Origin: Paenibacillus mesophilus
GTDB taxonomy: Bacteria > Bacillota > Bacilli > Paenibacillales > NBRC-103111
DNA: 64,000 nucleotides
Direction of reading: 5' to 3'
Assembly: GCF_005938385.1 (NCBI RefSeq)
Contig: NZ_VCRA01000011.1
Coordinates: forward strand, 204,045-268,044
This document shows, in pieces, positions 16,601 to 24,187 of the stretch. Each line of letters begins with the position of its first letter. Within the stretch, counting starts at the first letter, position 1. A program made the position numbers and the translations under genes. A model generated the notes under the pieces. That model was not told where the DNA came from and did no database searches. It saw only the letters and a list, made by a program, of their open reading frames with translations.

Positions 16601-16617
16601 TCAAGTTGACGAAATAG
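13606..16617 (+). CDS. Secreted S-layer-homology (SLH) protein with beta-sandwich repeats
   Basis: A 1003-residue exported protein. A Sec signal peptide (MKKSLPVLVSTAMLTSM...AFAAE) is followed by three SLH-type segments within about residues 28-195 (VSREQLAKILVKLKGL; FTDVASDRWSAGFIQAV; WAKGYVATAIANGLLG), which bind pyruvylated cell-wall polymers and fix the protein to the wall. The remaining 800 residues are repeated Ig-like strands with recurring blocks of the type YDQYGN, LDQYGKQ and VDQYGV. No catalytic domain is visible. The ATG follows AAGGAGGAGAAAAAA. It shares the right-arm operon with the orphan lipoprotein and is probably a wall protein that binds or displays polysaccharide. S-layer or adhesin roles are alternatives. 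Confidence 0.88.
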   Translation: MKKSLPVLVSTAMLTSMWASIAFAAEPLTTAKKLETLIEAGIFDKDGTGNGAELDANVSREQLAKILVKLKGLKEQSGTSFTDVASDRWSAGFIQAVTQTSPLLMDGVADSVFAPSGDVTLEQLAAVIVRGLGLQPNHSGTVGGNVSDWAKGYVATAIANGLLGEKADFAKPATRAELAEASYAAKGVLDGQNKPAAVSVQVAIVSGIKKVTVTLDRDVDTTKASFTLTKGALNIALDSAATIWSDDKKTATLTVKDAKINEGDYIVTLGGLNAGLIGKASASFRAENESVKKLEFSAASDTVAKTRGANIPFKALNQYGEDTSFNPTDFTVTTPNFASTVKKDANGNFSISINTSTTLDGSPVFPNSTVIPIFLYENASRVAIERNYTLGFEPIIQKMELGAVKYPTDKRTLSVVGEAATIPVTLYDQYGNAAGYDSRYPDNWLVNVLIAPYSDTCRWEYGDFNNDNVGELKISLIGRAVKTEDVAVRAQIEGAIAATNLSISSGKQVAKIQFGAPSDSLYEAEEKDIFVPLTGFDESGNELTPDELVQDENYRKINISASSVKGPGKNGQVTLVKYGPYKGQLHIAGAAEGARAGMSAILNANLISKTGNNSFTTLQLPIQQVRIPSKISVVTLNAPKTVGGTAAFQMVVLDQYGKQLDKLPAVREQGRSVTYDVYVEYKGADGTSGQGDNDLKATRYDGVVYTTKSLPTIYEGEDVRNFNKAIVFGVAANGAGSGEKLDYIATIRKRVEGGNPTVIASSARSIVYINGSEGDFTYTVSKPTAMYATRDSQVLTTAQATIDGGMMDKPITVSAKDSSGDSVALVNSGIVSVTSSVYSVAQGKSSSPAGGTGYVIGYTPGKATMAVAYRTLGGGTKVAQVDVEVKAEQPVIGKATASAFKSMRFADITPGYKAWQLMGLSLVDQYGVIYSGANIHDYYNITGVIYTVETADPADAGLINVSNADSRRGDLTISDQLAPGVHYFALTAASGGKSASTYVKLTK

Positions 16618-16632
16618 GTGAGGTCCGGATGA

Positions 16633-16758
16633 CGTGGCGTATGCGATCAGCGTTTGGAAAAATACGTCGGTGATTACGTATCATCGATGCGGGCCGAGAT
16701 CGCGATGGACGACATTTCGAATGAGATTAGGATAGAAGATATCACCAATGAGAAATAA
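16633..16758 (+). other. Possible C-terminal gene remnant
   Basis: An open frame with no start codon or ribosome site reads RLEKYVGDYVSSMRAEIAM and ends DITNEK before TAA. It sits between the SLH gene and the isomerase gene. It looks protein-like but matches no family I know, so it is probably a leftover of a deleted gene. Confidence 0.25.
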
Positions 16759-16784
16759 CTTGTAGAAAGGACTTATATAAATCA

Positions 16785-17627
16785 ATGAGCAAAATAGTTT
16801 GTATGTCTCTTCCCTATATGAGTTACTCGATTGAAAGGGCGTTTGAAGGGATTTCTCGCGCCGGATATTCTTATGTGTCCTTCGGATTGCCTCATGCGGG
16901 AATGGAAGTGCCTGACGAAGATGACGACATGGCGGTCGGAACGTTGCGCGAGTTGCTGGACAAGTATGAATTGACACCCGTGATGTTGATCTGTAATAAA
17001 CAGTTCAAATTCGACCAACCCCTCGAGCGGGCTTACCGGCGGCTGGAAACGGCGAAGGCACTGGGAATCAAGGAAGTTTTAACAGGAGGAACCACAAACT
17101 ACAAGAAATATCCGGATGAGCTTCTTCCATTGCAACAATACGAACAAAACAATCGCAAATTTGTCGAACATTACAAGAAAATAGCAGAGAAGGCGGAAGA
17201 ATTGGGCATCGTCATAACTTTGAAGCCTTATACCGGGAATACCGCTACTTCGAAGGAAATCAAGGAGACGATAGATCAGATCGGCTCACCGATCATACAG
17301 GCTTGCTATGATGCCGGCAATGTACAGTTTTATGAGGGAATCGATGCGGCGGCAGATTTTCCAAATATCGCACACAAAACGCATTCCATCATTGCCAAAG
17401 ATCATCGCGGAATGAGAGGAAACCTCGATTTTCCCATTCCGGGAACAGGAGATGTCGATTTCCGATCGATATTCAACACCTGGAATAAATGTACTGGCGG
17501 AAATGGTTATGTCCTTGTAGAGCGTGTTGACGGACCATCCGATCCGGAACTCATCGACCAGCGGATTGCCGAATCGCGAATTCAACTGGAACAATTGCTT
17601 GATCATATTGTTGATTACGGGTTTTGA
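16785..17627 (+). CDS. Sugar phosphate isomerase/epimerase (xylose-isomerase-like TIM barrel)
   Basis: A 280-residue cytosolic TIM-barrel protein of the AP-endonuclease-2/xylose-isomerase-like family. Metal-site strands are visible as QACYDAGNVQFYEG (Asp, His-equivalent region), IIAKDHRG (Asp-His) and VLVERVDG near the C terminus. At the usual first metal ligand (LEP in many relatives) it reads TLKPYTGN, with Lys in place of Glu, which some members of this subgroup share. The family interconverts ketoses or acts on inositol-type compounds. It is the last gene of the right arm of module 1, with a terminator 18 bases after the stop. Together with the GH109-like and Gfo/Idh/MocA enzymes it would make a short cytosolic route for an unusual sugar. 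Confidence 0.85.
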   Translation: MSKIVCMSLPYMSYSIERAFEGISRAGYSYVSFGLPHAGMEVPDEDDDMAVGTLRELLDKYELTPVMLICNKQFKFDQPLERAYRRLETAKALGIKEVLTGGTTNYKKYPDELLPLQQYEQNNRKFVEHYKKIAEKAEELGIVITLKPYTGNTATSKEIKETIDQIGSPIIQACYDAGNVQFYEGIDAAADFPNIAHKTHSIIAKDHRGMRGNLDFPIPGTGDVDFRSIFNTWNKCTGGNGYVLVERVDGPSDPELIDQRIAESRIQLEQLLDHIVDYGF

Positions 17628-17645
17628 AATATAGAAAAGGACACG

Positions 17646-17680
17646 GAGCCTCTACGACCTTTGGTTTTAGAGGCTTTTTC
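17646..17680 (+). terminator. Intrinsic terminator of the right arm of module 1
   Basis: Stem AGCCTCTA / TAGAGGCT with a 13-base loop, followed by TTTTTC. Confidence 0.85.
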
Positions 17681-17763
17681 ACGTAGATGAATCCGGTTTC
17701 AACCATCTTTTTGGTTTTAGTTTGATAATGGGGAGTACACGGATTTCAATTCGATATCCACGA

Positions 17764-20604
17764 TCACAACTTTTTCTTTTTGAACTCGATGGGCGGTACG
17801 CCCCAAAACTTGCTAAACGCTTTGGAAAAATTGGCGGGATCTTTGAAGCCATTCATGCCGGCAGCCTCGTGTACATTCAAACCTTCCTCGAGGTACATGC
17901 GCGCCCGGCTCATCCGCTTGGCCATGACGTAGTCGGAGTATGCTTGTCCTGTTTCACTTTTGAACAGACGGCTTAGATGAGACGGATGCATGGCAAACCG
18001 TTCGGCCATGCTGCTAAGCGATAAATCGCCATCAAGCTCCTGTTCGATGATCGATACGATTTCACGAACGGCAGGGTGCTTAACAGTTTGACGCTGTTTT
18101 CCGTAGTAGACGATCTGGTTTGCCATTTGCAGCAGCAGTTGAAGTGCTTTTTCCGGCGAATCCAGTTCCGGCGCTACAAAAAGCTTGTTTTTCGCTTCGC
18201 CGAACACATCTTCAGCAGTCCAACCGTTTCGCTCGATATGGTGGATCATAATGTGGCTGGCATTCATCCAATTTAAAAACCATGAATTATTTTTATTGTC
18301 GGCTGACCACCATTTTTCCAGCGCACTCATAGTGACCGAAGACTCCAACGACGACAAAGCTTCTTTCAAAACCTTCCAAAAATCGTTACCTTTCCTATAG
18401 TTGGCAGAAGAGTTATGCCGGAAAGTGGAAGCTGGTTTCGCCAAATAAGTGAATTCTATTTCTGTGGACCTTTCGTTTGTATCGGCTTCTGCAACTTTAA
18501 TAAGGACTGTTCCGGTAAGTCGGTCGTACCGCCATCCCCGATGCGGAACGGTTTTGGCCCGTTTTGTCAAGTCGGGTAGCCAATTTCCGTTCATTGTTAC
18601 TGATTCCGGTTTTATTTCCATATGAACGATCAATTCATGGTCGCGGGTGATCGGCATATCGGCGTATGACCCGGAACGACGCGATATCTGAATAGACGTA
18701 TGCCCAAGTTGGGTTTCGCATTTCATATGAGTGACCGCAATTTTCCCCTCCTGATAGTGAAGGGTTGCGCCGTCATCTTCGTATAAAGTAAATTCGCTTC
18801 GTCCATGAGGATATATATGCCAGCTGATTGTTTGCACCTCGATTTGCCCAGTATGATCCATCTGCGGCCACATCGGAATGATCGTCCCGGCGCGGAGGAA
18901 TAGCGGCCCTCCGGCTCCATCGGGAATCTCATATTCGATACTTTGCAAACCCTTGTAGCGATTGCCGTTCCAATAATCGATCCATTGCCCTTCCGGTAAG
19001 TAGACCTTGTTAGTAAAAACGGCTACAAGTAGAAAATCGCCTAACATATACTGCTGACTTAAATCCCGACATGCCGGGTCAGTAGGGAAGGCCAAGGGCA
19101 TGGCGCGTGCGATTGGCATTCCGGTACGCGTTGCCGTATAGGCAGTGGAGTACAGATACGGCAGCAAACGGTATCTTACTCTCGCATAAGTTTGAAACAA
19201 TCGTCGCAAAGGCGGCTCAAGAAAGTCCGGATGCTGAAAATGTCCGAAGCTGTTAACACGGGACCAAGGCAGCAAGAAGCCGGAATGAATCCCTTCTCGC
19301 GACGTTACACGCATGTTTGTCGATACATTGGTCTGTCCAGCCAATCCATAATTTAATAAAGCAACGATCGCTTTATGATTATTTTCAAAAACACCTGTCG
19401 TAGTCGTTATAAATTGCTGCATGCCCGTATAGCCTCGCTCAATTTGGATAACAGGCCGAGCATTTGTTTGATTGCTGAATCCCTTCGCCAAATGTTTGGC
19501 AAAAAGTAGCGGGAACAAGTTCTGCAACTCCCGGCTATGCATCCCGTTCTGCCATATTTTGTCAGGGCACATGCCCAGCGGACTTTTGTAGGATACAGCA
19601 AAGGCGGATACGCCGTCTTCCACAAGTTTGTGCAGAAGGTCGTAACAGGCGGTCAAAGTCGGATCGCAGTCGAGACTAAGGGTAACCCCAATTTTGAAGC
19701 CTTGCCTCCGCAATATTCCGATAATCGTAATTTGTTTGTTTTCTTGTCTTAAAACATCGGTAACACGGCTACGGCTCCACTGTTTGGCGCTTGACGCATC
19801 GTCCTCCAGCCAATCCTTGCCAAGACTGATCAGATCGCATGGTAAGCTTGTGTGACGAAACTTGATCGCGTCATCTAGCACTTCCCGGGCGTCGGCTTGT
19901 TCCCGAGAGATGAAGTTGAGGCCATACATCCAGATCGGCAGAAGCTGAGGCTTCCCGGAAACATTCGTATATTTCTCCAGCAATTCCGCGAAGCTTCCCC
20001 CTGTAAATAGAAAAAAGTCAAGTTCACCTTCTGCTCCTTCGATGCTCAGCCTATCGCGGCGTTCGTTGCCGATATCGAACGTATGAGGCAGAGCCGTATT
20101 CATAAGTACCGCCCAACCTCGACTGCTCATCAGAAAAGGAATCGGTGCGCTAGCCCACAAATTATCTTCCACCCGAATCGTCGCTTTTAAGCCGCGTCTC
20201 TGAATCGATTCCGGGGCAGTATTGCCCAATCCGTAAAACGCCTCGTCTTCCAGGAGGGAAAAATGAACGCCGAAACCGGGTTCCCCAACCTGCGGCCCTC
20301 CGGCAGAACGAACGATCTCTTCACCATCCTGCTTGATTATGCGAAATGAGCCATCCGCCGAATCAATTTCCAATTGAACTTGCCCGGACATGACCGTTAT
20401 GCGCTCACCAGGTATATGGTGGATCACATGGCGATCACTGCTTTCGGGGAATTGCAAAATGCCTTGGCGAACAAGAGGCGTTTCCGCGAAACGTCCCGTT
20501 TGATCCAAACGAATCCGAAAGCAGCCATCTTCAACCGAATGTACCCTCATCTTGCCTCTATTGCCAAAATCGAACTGAATATTTGATTCCGAGCAACGTT
20601 CCAT
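17764..20604 (-). CDS. Second GH31-like pseudoenzyme fused to an AraC-type DNA-binding domain
   Basis: A 946-residue paralog of the 6.6-9.5 kb protein with the same order: GH31-like N-terminal sandwich and barrel (AFYGLGN, PFLMSSRGWAV, GKPQLLPIWMYG), C-terminal GH31 sandwich (YRLLPYLYSTA, PEGQWIDYW, PLFLRAGTIIP), a linker, then an AraC/HTH_18 domain (LSLSSMAERFAMHPSHLSRL; EAAGMNGFKDPANFSKAFSK). Both catalytic Asp positions are again lost: GVSAFAVSYKS has Ser (about 338) at the nucleophile site, and TTTTGV has Val (about 405) at the acid/base site. The replacements differ from those of the paralog. No signal peptide. ATG 20604 is chosen because GGAGGGGCAAGGAA precedes it. The gene lies back to back with module 2 and probably senses an oligosaccharide and activates the promoter at 20.7 kb. 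Some residual hydrolase activity cannot be excluded. Confidence 0.85.
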   Translation of the reverse strand: MERCSESNIQFDFGNRGKMRVHSVEDGCFRIRLDQTGRFAETPLVRQGILQFPESSDRHVIHHIPGERITVMSGQVQLEIDSADGSFRIIKQDGEEIVRSAGGPQVGEPGFGVHFSLLEDEAFYGLGNTAPESIQRRGLKATIRVEDNLWASAPIPFLMSSRGWAVLMNTALPHTFDIGNERRDRLSIEGAEGELDFFLFTGGSFAELLEKYTNVSGKPQLLPIWMYGLNFISREQADAREVLDDAIKFRHTSLPCDLISLGKDWLEDDASSAKQWSRSRVTDVLRQENKQITIIGILRRQGFKIGVTLSLDCDPTLTACYDLLHKLVEDGVSAFAVSYKSPLGMCPDKIWQNGMHSRELQNLFPLLFAKHLAKGFSNQTNARPVIQIERGYTGMQQFITTTTGVFENNHKAIVALLNYGLAGQTNVSTNMRVTSREGIHSGFLLPWSRVNSFGHFQHPDFLEPPLRRLFQTYARVRYRLLPYLYSTAYTATRTGMPIARAMPLAFPTDPACRDLSQQYMLGDFLLVAVFTNKVYLPEGQWIDYWNGNRYKGLQSIEYEIPDGAGGPLFLRAGTIIPMWPQMDHTGQIEVQTISWHIYPHGRSEFTLYEDDGATLHYQEGKIAVTHMKCETQLGHTSIQISRRSGSYADMPITRDHELIVHMEIKPESVTMNGNWLPDLTKRAKTVPHRGWRYDRLTGTVLIKVAEADTNERSTEIEFTYLAKPASTFRHNSSANYRKGNDFWKVLKEALSSLESSVTMSALEKWWSADNKNNSWFLNWMNASHIMIHHIERNGWTAEDVFGEAKNKLFVAPELDSPEKALQLLLQMANQIVYYGKQRQTVKHPAVREIVSIIEQELDGDLSLSSMAERFAMHPSHLSRLFKSETGQAYSDYVMAKRMSRARMYLEEGLNVHEAAGMNGFKDPANFSKAFSKFWGVPPIEFKKKKL

Positions 20605-20663
20605 TTCCTTGCCCCTCCATCCAATGTTACGCCAATCGTAACATAACAAATTGAAGTGGTCAT

Positions 20664-20760
20664 TAATCTGTCATGAGATGACATGAAAAAATCGTTATAA
20701 AAACACAAGTGACGTTATGAAGCGGCATGTACTCGGTCGCCCCTGTTTTTTATACTGGGG
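20664..20760 (+). promoter_or_regulatory. Promoter/operator of module 2, related to the module 1 promoters
   Basis: CTGTCATGAGATGACATGAAA at 20668-20688 resembles CTGTTATGAAATCTCATGAAA at 9633-9653. A GTTATGA follows at 20714-20720, then GGCATGTACTCGG, and the -10 TATACT lies at 20751-20756. GTTATGA to -10 is 37 bases here, against 59 in module 1, a 22-base (two helical turns) difference. It faces the decayed gene at 20868. Confidence 0.6.
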
Positions 20761-20867
20761 TGGAAATGCGAGGTGTTCGTGAAAGGGCGTGATACAGCAA
20801 GCGAAAAAACAACCGATTTTATTCATCCATGATCCGCGGAAATAATAGGTGAAAGGTGTGAACCGCA

Positions 20868-22379
20868 TTGAATCGGAAGAACGCCAAATGGATGACGGTA
20901 TTACTATGTTTTCTGCTATTTGTTACGATAACCTCTACCGCGTTTGCCGGCACTGGGATGGATGCAGGGGATGAGAACAGTAGCTGGAGCTCGACGGGGC
21001 AGTCCCTATTCGATTTTGAGCTCGACGGGGACAAGCCAAGTTCTGCTTCACGGCTTTTAACCGCGCCAAACGTAACGCTGGCCGACGAACGGACAGTCGC
21101 GTGCAGTTCTCGTAGTGGCGGACGGCGCTGCGGCGCTGGAGAAACAGGCCGGACAGGAAATTCAGAAATATGTCCCGCCCGGAGGTTGATCCGGCAAGAA
21201 TCGGCATTATCGGCAACTCCGGCGGGGGTACCCAAGCATCGCTCGCTGTTTTGTTCGAGCCGCGTATTGCCGCCGCCGCACCGGGCACCTTCATCATGAA
21301 CCGGGAGTCGTATCTGTTCGCAGGACAGGCGCAAGATCGAGGGAACGCGGCGGACGGTGGAACGGTGCAAACGGTTTTGGCAGATGTACGGCCGCGGCGA
21401 AGATTTGCTGCTGTTCGAAGACGAAGCTGAGCATATGTATACACTTCCATTGGCACAGGCGGCTGCGGCGTTTTTCTCCCGCCATTTGCTCAGCGAAGAT
21501 CGGCATATCGGGCTTGACGGGCTCGTCGTCGAGGAAGGAAGTGAAGTGTGGTGTACGGCAAGCGGACAAGTGCGCGGCGATTTTGCCACGAACCGAGGCG
21601 TGTACGACGAAAACAGCAGCCGGTTGAGCTTGCTCGAGGAAGAGCGCTCCCGCCTGCCGGAGAGAACGGTTCAATCCCGGACGGCCTCCTGGCTGCGGGA
21701 GCAAGTGTGCAATCGCCGATTCGTGTGCGAGCTGAATCCCCGGCATAAGAAATTGGGAAAATGGGATGGGCTGGATATTCAGAGCAGCATATGGTGGTCG
21801 CAGCCCGGATTGTTCAGCCACGGATTTTTGTTCAGTACGACGGACAGTACGTGCTCCGAACTTTCGATAGGGATCTGGGAAGGAGGCACGACGCAGCTGC
21901 AGCCTTGCCTGGATTGGATTCGCGGTCAAATTTCTCGCGGCGCCGCTGTACTCGTGCTCGATCTGACCGGAACAGGGGCGCTTTCGCCGAACGCGATCAA
22001 CCCGAAAGGGCTGCATGATACATTCGGTACACTTCACAAGCTCAATATGGATTTATTTTGGCTGGGAGACAGCATAGCGGCTATTCGCGTCTACGATGTG
22101 CTTCGAGCCTTGGTGTTCGCCCGCAAGCTGGAAAACGTCGATCCCGATCGTATATCCATTTACGCAAAAGGGCGGTACAGCATATATGCGGAACTGGCGT
22201 GTGCGATCGAGTCTCAGTATGCTTCCAGACTGACCGTCGAGGAGGAATGGGAGTCGGTTGGATCATGGGTTCGCTCAATGTTTTATGAATCGAAAGGAAT
22301 AAGTGAGTTTGTGCTGCCGGGTCTGCTGAGACTCGGAGATTTGCCGAATTTGAGGCGGGCCAGACATTCGGGAAACTGA
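20868..22379 (+). pseudogene. Chimeric, frameshifted remains of secreted glycosidase and alpha/beta-hydrolase (esterase) genes
   Basis: Three pieces in different frames. From TTG 20868 (after GAAAGGTG) a Sec signal peptide (WMTVLLCFLLFVTITSTAFA) leads into about 60 residues, then the frame must shift for LVVADGAAALEKQAGQEIQ, a pattern typical of the N-terminal domain of some secreted glycosidases. At about 21180 the sequence jumps to an esterase: DPARIGIIGNSGGGTQASLA carries the nucleophile elbow GNSGG, and the piece ends at LFAGQAQD. A further deletion and frame change lead into GTRRTVERCKRFWQMYGRGE and an open frame to 22379, including FEDEAEHMYT. The segment expected between these, which holds the catalytic Asp, is missing. 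The long 3' frame may still be translated, but the enzyme cannot work. This was the first gene of module 2. Confidence 0.7.
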
Positions 22380-22412
22380 ATCCGGCACCAAAGACAGAGG
22401 GAGAGAAAACCG

Positions 22413-23960
22413 ATGACTGATTTTAGTAACCTGATCTATTACGCTCCGAGCAAGATGAGCGAAAACCCGCTGCTTGTAGAGGCGGATCTGTGCATCTATG
22501 GAGCGACCCCCGCAGGGATCGCAGCAGCGGTTCAGGCAAGCCGGATGGGGCTTCGCGCCGTCATTACCGAATTCGGCAAACATATCGGCGGAATGACTGG
22601 GAGCGGTCTGGGAAATACTGATTTTGGCCATAAAACGGCGATCGGAGGATTGGCTCGGCAATTTTACCGGGATTTGGGAAGCTACTATCGTACGGATAAA
22701 GAAGATGGCGCCGTATGGCACTTCGAACCGCATGCCGCACGGCTTGTTTTCCAGGAATGGTTGGACAGAGCGGAAGTCCCCGTATACTTCGAGCAGCATT
22801 TAGCCAGCGTAGAAACGCATTCCGGTAAAATTACGAAGATCGTGATGGAGAACGGGAATGTATTCCGTGCCGGGATGTTCATCGACGCCACCTACGAGGG
22901 CGATCTGATGGCACGTGCAGGGGTATCGTATCATGTTGGCAGGGAGTCCAACTCCGTTTATCGCGAAACGCGCAACGGCATTCAATTCGGATCGCACCAC
23001 CATATGTTCAATGCGGCGATTGACCCCTATGTGATCGAGGGGAAACCCGATAGCGGTCTTCTTCCCGGGATTATGGACATCGTACCGGGTACGCAGGGAC
23101 AAGGCGACCGCTCGATCCAGGCGTACAATTTCCGCATCTGCCTGACCCCCGTACCGGAAAACCGGATTCCGATCCCGATGCCGCCGGGATACGACCCGCA
23201 GCAGTTTGCCTTACTTGCCCGTTATATTCGGGCCGGCGTATGGGATTTTCCGCGGAAGTTTTACAAAATCCCGAACGAGAAGACGGATACGAACAATTTC
23301 GGCGCTTTCAGCGCGGATCATATCGGCGCGAACTTCGATTGGCCGGAAGGCGATTATGCGACGCGGGAACGCATTTTCCAGAGCCATGTGAACTACAATA
23401 TGGGCTTGCTTTATTTTATTGCCAACGATGAAAGTGTCCCGCGGGATTTGCGTGAAGTCCGGCAGCAATTGGGGCTGGCCGCCGACGAATTTGAATCGAC
23501 CGCCAACTGGCCGCACCAGTTGTACGTACGGGAAGGGCGGCGCATGATCGCCGAAGTGGTGATGAACGAACGGTATTGCCGCGGGCTGGAGACGGCGGAG
23601 GATTCTATTGGAATGGCTTCCTACACGATGGATTCCCATAACTGCCGACGTCTTGTGCTCGAAGGGTTTTGCGTAAATGAAGGTAACGTTGAAATTCCAA
23701 TCCCCGGGCCTTACCCGATCTCGTACCGTTCCATCGTGCCAAGAAGAGAGGAATGCGCCAATTTGTTCGTTCCGGTATGCTTGTCCTCCTCCCATATCGC
23801 TTACGGGTCGATCCGGATGGAGCCTGTGTTCATGATTCTCGGCCAGTCGGCTGCTACGGCGGCGGCGATGGCGCTGGAAGCGGGAATTGCCGGGCAGGAG
23901 GTAAGCTATTCACATCTGAGGGAGCGATTGCTTCGGGACGGTCAAGTTTTGGAAGTTTGA
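22413..23960 (+). CDS. FAD-dependent oxidoreductase
   Basis: A 515-residue flavoprotein with an N-terminal dinucleotide-binding fold (ADLCIYGATPAGIAAAVQAS, a GxTxxG variant) and an FAD-contact motif GKHIGGMTGSGLGNTDFG. The C-terminal part contains SSSHIAYGSIRMEPVFMILG and GQSAATAAAMALE, the usual second FAD contact. It belongs to the group often annotated as FAD-dependent oxidoreductase or xanthan-lyase-like protein in carbohydrate clusters. The electron acceptor and substrate are unknown. There is no signal peptide. The ATG follows GAGGGAGAGAAAACCG. It is the second gene of module 2, intact while the gene before it has decayed, so it may still be expressed from the 20.7-kb promoter. A terminator follows. 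Confidence 0.82.
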   Translation: MTDFSNLIYYAPSKMSENPLLVEADLCIYGATPAGIAAAVQASRMGLRAVITEFGKHIGGMTGSGLGNTDFGHKTAIGGLARQFYRDLGSYYRTDKEDGAVWHFEPHAARLVFQEWLDRAEVPVYFEQHLASVETHSGKITKIVMENGNVFRAGMFIDATYEGDLMARAGVSYHVGRESNSVYRETRNGIQFGSHHHMFNAAIDPYVIEGKPDSGLLPGIMDIVPGTQGQGDRSIQAYNFRICLTPVPENRIPIPMPPGYDPQQFALLARYIRAGVWDFPRKFYKIPNEKTDTNNFGAFSADHIGANFDWPEGDYATRERIFQSHVNYNMGLLYFIANDESVPRDLREVRQQLGLAADEFESTANWPHQLYVREGRRMIAEVVMNERYCRGLETAEDSIGMASYTMDSHNCRRLVLEGFCVNEGNVEIPIPGPYPISYRSIVPRREECANLFVPVCLSSSHIAYGSIRMEPVFMILGQSAATAAAMALEAGIAGQEVSYSHLRERLLRDGQVLEV

Positions 23961-24005
23961 AGTATGAAGCCGAATCTGTGTAATGGGATATGAAGGCGTC
24001 ATGAC

Positions 24006-24040
24006 AACAGTCTGCCGGAATCGGCAGACTGTTCCGTTCT
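24006..24040 (+). terminator. Intrinsic terminator of module 2
   Basis: Perfect 12-bp stem AACAGTCTGCCG / CGGCAGACTGTT with loop GAAT, then a modest T-containing tail (CCGTTCT). Confidence 0.75.
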
Positions 24041-24187
24041 CGGAATAGATGTTTCAGAGCGTCGTTGCCCTAATAAAAGATAGAGTTTACTATAGATATG
24101 CACCAGAAATGATGGTTCTGTCATATACCTGGTCTATCCTTGAAGTCGTTATACTGTTAAAGAAGGGCATGGGAGGAGGGCTGCTGG

